Source: Desulfovibrio sp. (GTDB lineage: Bacteria; Desulfobacterota; Desulfovibrionia; Desulfovibrionales; Desulfovibrionaceae). Taken from it: a stretch of DNA of 10,671 nucleotides. Location: contig JAITDR010000269.1 of NCBI GenBank assembly GCA_031282465.1, positions 1-10,671 on the forward strand, given 5' to 3'. Of the stretch, positions 1 to 4,951 are shown one piece after another. Position numbers and translations under genes: made by a program. The notes below the pieces were generated by a model that did no database searches, was not told the DNA's origin, and was given only the letters and a program-made list of their open reading frames with translations. How positions within the stretch are numbered: position 1 is the stretch's first letter; each line of letters opens with the position of its first letter.

Positions 1-1028
1 ATGTCTCGGTGTTGAAGGCCGATGTTTCTTCCCGCGCAAGCCTTGCCGGCGCGTTGCGGGAGACGGCGGACCGGGGCATCCCGCTCGCGGGGGTGGTGCA
101 TGCGGCGGCTGTTCTGGACGACGGGCTGATTGCCGGCCTCAATCTCGGGCGCATCCGCAATGTTTTGGCGGCCAAAGCCGTCGGCGCATGGAATCTGCAT
201 GAACTCACCAAAAACGCGAAGCTCGACTTTTTCGTCCTGTATTCGTCGGCGACGACGACGTTCGGCAATCCGGGCCAGGCTTCCTATGTCGCAGCCAATG
301 CCGCGCTGGAGAGTCTCGCGGCCTACAGGCGGCAAATCGGTCTGCCGGCCGCGGTGATCGGGTGGGGGCCGATACGCGGCGGGGGGATGCTGCAACGCAA
401 TCCCAAGGTCGCGGCAATGCTGAAAAACCTTCTCGGGGCCGAGGCCGTCGACATGGATGAGGCGTTGGACCGTCTGGAGCAATGCCTTGTGTACGATATT
501 ACGGATACACACTATTTTTGTTTGAACCGGCAGGGCGGGCCGGGCATGTCCCTGCTGTCGTCGGCGATGTTCGAGCGGCTGATCCCGGCCGAGCGGGTTC
601 GTACGGACGGCGGCATACCGCCTGTGGAACGCCTGCGTTCCGCGACGCCCGAAGAAGGCCGTGCTCTTCTTACAGAGTTGCTGCGGGCCGAAATTGCCGA
701 AATACTCGGAATATCCGCGGACCGTCTGGCCTCGGACACGCCGCTGGCGGATGAAGGCATGGATTCGCTTATGGCCGCGGAACTCGGCGTGAGCATCGAC
801 CAGAAATTCGATTTGGAGGGGTATGCCGTGCCGTTGACGGACAAGATGAGTACGGCGGACCTTGCGGCCGCCCTGTACCCGGTCATTATGGAACGGGGCG
901 CGAAGAGCGGGGCCGGAGGGGACGACCTGTACTTCGTCGATGCCCTTTCGCGGCAGCATGCTCTGGACCTGCCCGACTCCGTAAAACGCGAAATCAGTCT
1001 GTCCTTGGGCGGTACACGGCATGAGTGA
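1..1028 (+). CDS. Type I modular polyketide synthase, C-terminal part (KR-ACP), 5' end missing
   Basis: The frame is open from the left edge (first full codon at 3), so this is the 3' end of a larger gene. Numbering from position 9, residues ~1-130 are the catalytic half of a ketoreductase: HAAAVLDDG (the LDD motif of B-type KRs, which give a D/3R hydroxyl), catalytic Lys56, Ser79/80, and Tyr93 and Asn97 in ASYVAANAAL, ending in the WGP loop near 119. The NADPH-binding half lies outside the window. Residues ~220-292 are an acyl carrier protein with the phosphopantetheine serine at Ser253 in DEGMDSLMA. A ~45-residue tail follows. There is no thioesterase or reductase release domain, which fits release by the next gene product, whose start codon overlaps this gene by 8 bp. 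The acyl chain built cannot be deduced from this fragment. KR-ACP identity is secure; the upstream domains are unknown. Confidence 0.93.
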   Translation, partial: VSVLKADVSSRASLAGALRETADRGIPLAGVVHAAAVLDDGLIAGLNLGRIRNVLAAKAVGAWNLHELTKNAKLDFFVLYSSATTTFGNPGQASYVAANAALESLAAYRRQIGLPAAVIGWGPIRGGGMLQRNPKVAAMLKNLLGAEAVDMDEALDRLEQCLVYDITDTHYFCLNRQGGPGMSLLSSAMFERLIPAERVRTDGGIPPVERLRSATPEEGRALLTELLRAEIAEILGISADRLASDTPLADEGMDSLMAAELGVSIDQKFDLEGYAVPLTDKMSTADLAAALYPVIMERGAKSGAGGDDLYFVDALSRQHALDLPDSVKREISLSLGGTRHE

Positions 1029-2391
1029 TGCAAAGACGTCCCTTTTCGGATTGGACCCGGAAGCCTGCGCCGCCCTTGACGCGGTGATGCCCGCCCCCCT
1101 CGCGCCGGTGCAGGATGACGCTCTCGTCTTGTCGGCAAGCCGGGATGTCCGCGCTCCGGCGTCTTTCAGCGAACTCCCCGCCTACAAGCAGGTGCAGGTG
1201 CTCAACGCCATGAGCAAAAAAATGGGCGTCGACGTTCCCTTTTTCTCATGCCATGAGCGCATTGCCAAAGAATACGCCCTCATCGGGGGCGAGGAATTTC
1301 TGAATTACTCCACCTATGACTATCTCGGACTGAACGGTCATCCCCGCGTTGTCGAGGCTGCCGTCAAGGCGATTGCGCTGTTCGGCACCTCGGCGGGCGC
1401 GAGCCGTCTTGTTTCCGGTGAACGGCCGATACATCGGGAACTGGAAGGCAAGCTTGCCGCGTTGTACGGCACCGAGGCGGCGCTTGTCTTCGTCAGCGGC
1501 CATGCCACGAATGTGTCGACGCTGGCGACGCTCATGACGCCCTCCGACATTATTTATCACGATGCGCTTGCGCATGATTCCATAGTCCAAGGCGCGCTGC
1601 TCTCCGGCGCGCAACGCTGCTCTTACGCGCACAACGATTGCGCCGCCCTTGAGACGGTGCTGCAAAAAACGCGGTCCGGCAGGCGGCGGGCAATCATCGC
1701 CACTGAAGGCTTGTTCAGCATGGACGGCAGCATAGCCGACCTGCCGCGCCTGATTGCGCTGAAAAAAGCGTACAATGCCTTTCTCATGGTGGACGAAGCG
1801 CATGCTTTGGGCGTGTTGGGGGCGACCGGCAAGGGCAGTCGAGAGTATTTCGGAACGGCCGACGTTGATGTGGACATCTGGATGGGGACGCTTTCCAAAA
1901 CCTTGTGCGGTTGCGGCGGCTTCATTGCCGGTTGCCGTGAATTGATTGAGGTTTTGCGTTACAAGGCGCCGGGGTTTGTGTACAGCGTCGGCATGTCGCC
2001 GCCTTTGGCCGCCGCGAGTAGCGCCGCGCTCGACTTGTTGCTGGAGGAGCCGCACAGGGTGCGGCGGCTTGCGGAACTCAGCGCCTTTTTCTTGCGGGAA
2101 GCCCGCAAACGGGGGCTGAACACCGGCTATGCCGAAGGGTATGCCGTCATTCCGGTGATAGTCGGCAGTTCTCTCGTGGCCGGAGTACTCAGCGCGGCCC
2201 TTTTCAAGCGCAACATCAACGTTATGCCGATTATTTTTCCCGTGGTGGAAGAAGGCGCCGCCCGGCTGCGCTTTTTTCTTTCCGCCGTGCATAGCGAGGC
2301 AAATATCCTGAAAGTTCTCGATATTGTCGTGGAAGAACTGAAAAGAGCCGAGGCAAGGGCCGCTGCCATGCGCGAAGGGGACGACGCATGA
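1021..2391 (+). CDS. PLP-dependent alpha-oxoamine synthase (serine palmitoyltransferase / AONS / KBL family), PKS-associated
   Basis: 456 residues. Fold-type I PLP enzyme that condenses an acyl thioester with an amino acid and loses CO2, giving an alpha-amino ketone. Visible landmarks: YDYLGL at 99-104; GTSAGASRLVSG at 122-133; the PLP-stacking His185 in HDALAHDS (equivalent to BioF His133); TEGLFSMDG at 228-236; DEAHALG with Asp258 and His261; and the Schiff-base Lys293 in GTLSKTLCGCGG. An N-terminal extension of ~85 residues precedes the usual core, making it longer than BioF or Kbl (~390). Start ATG overlaps the PKS stop, so the two are probably translationally coupled, and the partner substrate is most simply the PKS ACP. 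Which amino acid is used (Ser, Ala or Gly) is not evident. A plain BioF role is unlikely because no biotin genes adjoin and a PKS does. Confidence 0.92.
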   Translation: MSDAKTSLFGLDPEACAALDAVMPAPLAPVQDDALVLSASRDVRAPASFSELPAYKQVQVLNAMSKKMGVDVPFFSCHERIAKEYALIGGEEFLNYSTYDYLGLNGHPRVVEAAVKAIALFGTSAGASRLVSGERPIHRELEGKLAALYGTEAALVFVSGHATNVSTLATLMTPSDIIYHDALAHDSIVQGALLSGAQRCSYAHNDCAALETVLQKTRSGRRRAIIATEGLFSMDGSIADLPRLIALKKAYNAFLMVDEAHALGVLGATGKGSREYFGTADVDVDIWMGTLSKTLCGCGGFIAGCRELIEVLRYKAPGFVYSVGMSPPLAAASSAALDLLLEEPHRVRRLAELSAFFLREARKRGLNTGYAEGYAVIPVIVGSSLVAGVLSAALFKRNINVMPIIFPVVEEGAARLRFFLSAVHSEANILKVLDIVVEELKRAEARAAAMREGDDA

Positions 2392-2525
2392 CACGGGCCG
2401 GGCGCATTATGCGCATACTGTTGTCCGTTGCGGCCGCGCGGACAGGGAGCCGGACCATGGGGAACTTCTTTTACGCGGCAACGCCGCCGGCAGCCGCAGT
2501 CGGGCGGGCGGGGAGCGGCGCGTGA
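2388..2525 (+). CDS. Possible small coupled ORF, 45 residues
   Basis: An ATG at 2388 overlaps the oxoamine synthase stop (ATGA), and its own TGA at 2523-2525 overlaps the GTG start of the acetyltransferase (GTGA at 2522-2525). A Shine-Dalgarno-like AAGG at 2375-2378 sits 9 nt upstream. The product starts MTRAGRIMRILLSVAAARTG and continues with an Ala/Gly/Pro-rich end; it is basic, with a short hydrophobic patch (residues ~9-17) but no clear membrane span or known domain. It may be a real small protein, or only a ribosome ferry that couples translation of the two flanking enzymes. I do not recognise it. The alternative is a chance ORF in GC-rich DNA. The double stop/start overlap favours at least a coupling role. 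Confidence 0.35.
   Translation: MTRAGRIMRILLSVAAARTGSRTMGNFFYAATPPAAAVGRAGSGA
2512..2515 (+). promoter_or_regulatory. Shine-Dalgarno that sets the GTG start of the GNAT gene
   Basis: GGAG, 6 nt before GTG at 2522. The GNAT frame stays open upstream into the oxoamine synthase gene but has no ATG or GTG there, so this site and GTG define the start. Confidence 0.6.
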
Positions 2526-3118
2526 CGACGGGTTGCAGAGAACGCGCTCCGTTTCATGACGAGGCTGAACTTCTGGCGGGCATCATCAATGAAGCAGGCG
2601 AAGGCGTCGTTTCCTGGCTGCTTGACGGCATCGTCCCCGGCATCGACGGCCGGGCGGTTTTCGCGGCGGCCCTGATGCGCGACGACGGCGCTTACAATCT
2701 CGACAACATGCTTCTGTTCGAGGAAGGCGGCAACGTATCGGCCCTGCTTTTTTCGTATCCTGCAGGGTTGCATCGCATACATCCCGCCATGTCCGGCTTT
2801 GTGAAGACGGCTAAACTCGACGCGGCACGGCCCATGCTTGAACGTTCCGTTCCCGGCAGCCTGTATGTCAACACCTTCTGGGTGGCGACGGACAGGCGCG
2901 GCACGGGCACGGCGGACGAACTCATGCAGCGGGCCGAGGCCAGGGCGCAAGAGGCGGGATTGCAGGGCATAAGTCTTTTTTGCCGGCATTCCAATCCGAG
3001 GGCGTTGCGTTTTTACCGACGTTGGGGTTTTGAGACGATGGAGCAATTTCCTTTTCCGGTCCCGTCGGCAGAGGGCGGAGGGCAGGGCGGAAGCCTGCTG
3101 TTCCGGCGCGCAGGCTGA
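2522..3118 (+). CDS. GNAT-family N-acyltransferase / N-acetyltransferase
   Basis: 198 residues. The GNAT fold is clearest in the second half. An acyl-CoA pyrophosphate-binding motif A lies at 121-130 (VATDRRGTGT, the R-x-x-G-x-G/A signature), followed by the long helix at 131-146. Motif B is at ~158-170 (NPRALRFYRRWGF), including the Tyr165 position often acting as general acid. The first 110 residues, which would shape the acceptor pocket, match nothing I recognise. No signal peptide or membrane segment is seen. It is fused by stop/start overlap to the small ORF after the oxoamine synthase. From context the acceptor may be the amine of the oxoamine product, making an amide; self-protective acetylation of a bioactive amine is equally compatible. 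The family call is firm; the substrate is inferred. Confidence 0.88.
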   Translation: MTTGCRERAPFHDEAELLAGIINEAGEGVVSWLLDGIVPGIDGRAVFAAALMRDDGAYNLDNMLLFEEGGNVSALLFSYPAGLHRIHPAMSGFVKTAKLDAARPMLERSVPGSLYVNTFWVATDRRGTGTADELMQRAEARAQEAGLQGISLFCRHSNPRALRFYRRWGFETMEQFPFPVPSAEGGGQGGSLLFRRAG

Positions 3119-3169
3119 TAGTACGGCTTTTTTCCCGCACTCCCCGGATCAGGCGAGGTTTGGAGCATT

Positions 3170-3252
3170 AACTTTGATTTTGTATGCCTCCGGCGGCCGG
3201 GGGAAATGATTTCCCCCGGACCCCCTCATCGGGGTTACACATCGTCAAAGTT
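3170..3252. repeat. REP-like extragenic palindrome nested in an 8-bp inverted repeat
   Basis: In the gap before the SDR gene. The core is a perfect 10-bp palindrome, CCGGGGGAAA (3197-3206) / TTTCCCCCGG (3210-3219), with a 3-nt TGA loop. It is preceded by GCCTCCGGCGG and followed by CCCC/GGGG arms at 3222-3234. The block is bracketed by AACTTTGA (3170-3177) and TCAAAGTT (3245-3252), also perfect complements. No T tract follows on either strand, so a simple intrinsic terminator is unlikely. The GCCTCCGGCGGCC...GG(A)CCCC pattern resembles dispersed extragenic repeats I recall from Desulfovibrio genomes. Only one clear copy is in this window, so repetitiveness is not shown here. Confidence 0.6.
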
Positions 3253-3315
3253 GAAACGCCCTTGTACGCGCCGTCACCTCGGACTGAGAACAAAGTGCCC
3301 TGCGAGGTAACCCCG
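3230..3315 (+). promoter_or_regulatory. Inverted repeats able to mask the SDR ribosome binding site
   Basis: CGGGGTTAC (3230-3238) is a perfect complement of GTAACCCCG (3307-3315), which spans the end of the Shine-Dalgarno and the first base of the GTG start. Separately, ACCTCG (3276-3281) can pair with CGAGGT (3303-3308), covering the SD itself. The two pairings share bases and would exclude each other. This is direct sequence complementarity; a regulatory role is inferred. Confidence 0.35.
3304..3307 (+). promoter_or_regulatory. Shine-Dalgarno for the SDR gene
   Basis: GAGG, 7 nt before the GTG at 3315. It supports GTG as the start. Confidence 0.6.
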
Positions 3316-4124
3316 TGTCGGACCGAAGCCGCAAAGACGAATGCTGTATCGTGATTACCGGAGCGGGAGGCGGTTTGGGCGGCGCCTTGGCTTCCGCATA
3401 TGCCGCTCCGCAAACGCATCTGGTCCTGTGGGGGCGCAATGCCGCCCGTCTTGAGGAAACCGGGGAGATCTGCCGGGAACGGGGGGCATCCGTCCGGACG
3501 CTGTCCCAGGATATCCGCGCTCTGTCCGCAGTCAGGGAACGTCTCGCGGAACTTGACGCGGAATGCCGCATAGACCTCGCCTTTCTGAATGCCGGAGTAT
3601 CCTCGGGCGCCTTGCCGGACGGTGATCCGGAGCCGGTGGAAGACGCTTGCCGCACCATGGAAGTCAATGCCCTGGGCAACATCAATATGGCCGCTTTTCT
3701 CGCGCAGCTCATGCGCGGGAGAGGGGGGCACATAGTGTGCATAAGCTCGCTGGCTGCCCTGTATCCCCTGCCTGATTCTCCGGCCTACTGCGCATCCAAG
3801 AGCGCCCTTGCCGTGTATGCCCGCGCGCTCCGCGCAGCATACGCCGGCACGTCCGTCCGCATAAGCATCGTGTATCCGGGCTATGTGGACAGCCCCATGA
3901 GCAGGCGGCTTCTCGGCCCGCAACCCTTGCGCATAAGCGCCGGCGCTGCGGCCTCCCTGATTCGCTCCCGCCTGGAAGCCGGGGCGGACGACATCACTTT
4001 CCCCTTCCTCCCCGCGCTCGGCGTCAGGTGCCTGAATCTGCTGCCGGCTCCCGCGGCCTCCTTTTTTTCAAGACGTTTCGGCTTTAAAGTCCGACCGGAC
4101 GACGAGTCGCCCGCCCGCGGTTGA
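3315..4124 (+). CDS. Short-chain dehydrogenase/reductase, possibly an amino-ketone (3-ketosphinganine-like) reductase
   Basis: 269 residues, classical SDR with a Rossmann fold. TGAGGGLG at 15-22 binds NAD(P); an Arg at 41 after the second strand (WGRN) suggests NADPH. NAG is at 92-94, with catalytic Ser145 (ISS), Tyr158 and Lys162 (YCASK), and the YPG loop at 187-189. The C-terminal ~40 residues (ITFPFLPALGV... through ...SRRFGFKV) are hydrophobic and basic, possibly for membrane contact. It starts with GTG behind GAGG. It lies 196 bp after the GNAT gene on the same strand, separated by a REP-like palindrome, so it may be co-transcribed or separately controlled. Context suggests reduction of the oxoamine synthase ketone to an amino alcohol, parallel to 3-ketosphinganine reductase. 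Other carbonyl substrates are possible; the family is certain, the substrate is not. Confidence 0.88.
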   Translation: MSDRSRKDECCIVITGAGGGLGGALASAYAAPQTHLVLWGRNAARLEETGEICRERGASVRTLSQDIRALSAVRERLAELDAECRIDLAFLNAGVSSGALPDGDPEPVEDACRTMEVNALGNINMAAFLAQLMRGRGGHIVCISSLAALYPLPDSPAYCASKSALAVYARALRAAYAGTSVRISIVYPGYVDSPMSRRLLGPQPLRISAGAAASLIRSRLEAGADDITFPFLPALGVRCLNLLPAPAASFFSRRFGFKVRPDDESPARG

Positions 4125-4128
4125 AATG

Positions 4129-4146
4129 CGGAACGTTTCCGTTCCG
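4129..4146 (+). terminator. Weak stem-loop after the SDR gene
   Basis: CGGAAC (4129-4134) and GTTCCG (4141-4146) form a 6-bp stem with a 6-nt loop, four bases after the SDR stop. No T run follows, so it may be an mRNA 3' end or processing structure rather than a strong intrinsic terminator. Confidence 0.3.
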
Positions 4147-4191
4147 GACAAGTTCTGCATAAGCTCATCATGTGCGCGGGCAAAAAAATGC

Positions 4192-4221
4192 TTGCGTCGA
4201 CGCGTTCGGGGACGTAATAAT
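4192..4221 (+). promoter_or_regulatory. Candidate sigma70-type promoter for rpmB-hypC
   Basis: AATAAT at 4216-4221 matches the -10 consensus at 5 of 6 positions. TTGCGT at 4192-4197 is a weak -35 (3 of 6) with an 18-nt spacer. It lies ~105 bp before rpmB in an A/T-rich pocket of an otherwise GC-rich gap. The rest of the 201-bp gap shows nothing else I can name. Confidence 0.4.
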
Positions 4222-4325
4222 TAGAGGTTGCGCCAAGAGAACCCGAATGCGCATCGCCGCGCAGGTTACGAAGAAAGTATTCAGCGTGAGGGGCCGCGAA
4301 CCCGTAGCGTCGACAGGAGAACGTC

Positions 4326-4550
4326 ATGGCCGGAAAATGCGAATATTGCGGAAAAACGCCGCAAACAGGCAACCTTGTCAGCCATTCCAATATCAAGACC
4401 AAACGCCGTTTCCATCCAAACCTGCAGACCGTGCGTCATCAGTCTCCGGACGGAACCGTGCGTAAAATTCAGCTCTGCGCCCGGTGCATCCGTTCCGGAG
4501 CCGTTGTCAAGCCAGCGCAACGCAAGGCGGCGCACTCCGGCGCGGCCTGA
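4326..4550 (+). CDS. rpmB: 50S ribosomal protein L28 (zinc-ribbon form)
   Basis: 74 residues, normal size for L28. It opens [10 protein letters not shown] and holds the conserved core with [16 protein letters not shown] (residues 19-34) and the [10 protein letters not shown] segment. Cys5, Cys8, Cys51 and Cys54 make two CxxC pairs, so this is the zinc-binding (C+) version of the protein. It is a component of the large ribosomal subunit near the E site. ATG is preceded by AGGAG (4315-4319) with a 6-nt spacer. hypC begins 28 nt after the stop, so the two are likely co-transcribed. The Ala/Lys-rich last 10 residues are variable in the family. Confidence 0.97.
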   Translation: MAGKCEYCGKTPQTGNLVSHSNIKTKRRFHPNLQTVRHQSPDGTVRKIQLCARCIRSGAVVKPAQRKAAHSGAA

Positions 4551-4568
4551 CGCCGCTGTTGCGGGTTC

Positions 4569-4572
4569 GGAG
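4569..4572 (+). promoter_or_regulatory. Shine-Dalgarno that sets the GTG start of hypC
   Basis: GGAG, 6 nt before GTG at 4579. Together with the need for Cys at position 2, it rules out the longer open frame that begins upstream. Confidence 0.6.
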
Positions 4573-4578
4573 CAGGCT

Positions 4579-4836
4579 GTGTGTCTTGCCGTACCGGCGA
4601 AAGTCGAGGAAATTTTTGAAGACGGCACGGCCCGTTGCAGGGTAGGCGAGGGCGACGCTTTTATCGTCGTTTCTCTTGCCCTGTTGGAGGAGCCCCCGCA
4701 GCCGGGCGAATACCTGATTATTCACGCGGGATTTGCTTTGCGCAAACTGGATACGGCCGATGCCGAAGAAACCATTGCCATGTTGCGGGAGATGATTGCA
4801 GCCGTGGATGCCGAACGTGCGAACTCATTCTCGTAA
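4579..4836 (+). CDS. hypC: Hydrogenase maturation chaperone HypC/HupF
   Basis: 85 residues, typical for HypC. It starts (GTG)-CLAVPAKV: the family N-terminus, in which the invariant Cys2, exposed after Met removal, helps carry the Fe(CN)2CO moiety between HypD and the NiFe-hydrogenase large subunit. The family's second conserved block, PGEYLIIHAGFALRKLD, is at residues 42-58, followed by the usual acidic C-terminal helix. It acts in the cytoplasm with HypD, HypE and the apo-hydrogenase. It stands 28 nt after rpmB with no other hyp gene in view, so the rest of the maturation set must be elsewhere. The same frame is open upstream across rpmB, but nothing there looks like HypC, so I start at the GTG. 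Confidence 0.95.
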   Translation: MCLAVPAKVEEIFEDGTARCRVGEGDAFIVVSLALLEEPPQPGEYLIIHAGFALRKLDTADAEETIAMLREMIAAVDAERANSFS

Positions 4837-4845
4837 ACTGCACAG

Positions 4846-4868
4846 GGCCGCACTGAGGGACGGCGGCT
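4846..4868 (+). terminator. Weak stem-loop between hypC and argD
   Basis: GGCCGC (4846-4851) and GCGGCT (4863-4868) pair over six positions, including one G-U, with an 11-nt loop. It sits in the 115-bp gap between two convergent genes. The downstream sequence is pyrimidine-rich but lacks a true T tract. Nothing else is visible in the gap. Confidence 0.25.
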
Positions 4869-4951
4869 GAACGACCTTTCTTGCCTTCAATCCGGTTGCT
4901 TTCATACCGAAATTGCGTCCACAGCACGGCTGCAGAGATTTCCCTCAACTG

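Noticed and set aside
1021..2391. Assignment as bioF (8-amino-7-oxononanoate synthase)
   Set aside because: The fold fits, but the long N-terminal extension, the overlap with a PKS ending in ACP, and the absence of biotin genes point to polyketide release.
1246..2394. 382-codon open frame on the - strand
   Set aside because: It is fully antisense to the oxoamine synthase, which has all its catalytic motifs. The antisense product is His/Arg/Gly-rich with no recognisable domain, as expected for a shadow frame in GC-rich DNA.
3197..3219. The palindrome as an intrinsic terminator for the GNAT transcript
   Set aside because: The stem is strong but no T tract follows on either strand, and the flanking GCCTCCGGCGGCC / ACCCCC pattern looks like a repeat element instead.
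3168..3923. 251-codon open frame on the - strand over the SDR gene
   Set aside because: Antisense to a gene with intact SDR motifs; no domain or SD.
4228..4578. N-terminal extension of hypC by 117 residues
   Set aside because: The extension overlaps rpmB in another frame and resembles nothing. HypC needs Cys at position 2, which the GTG at 4579 provides with a good SD.
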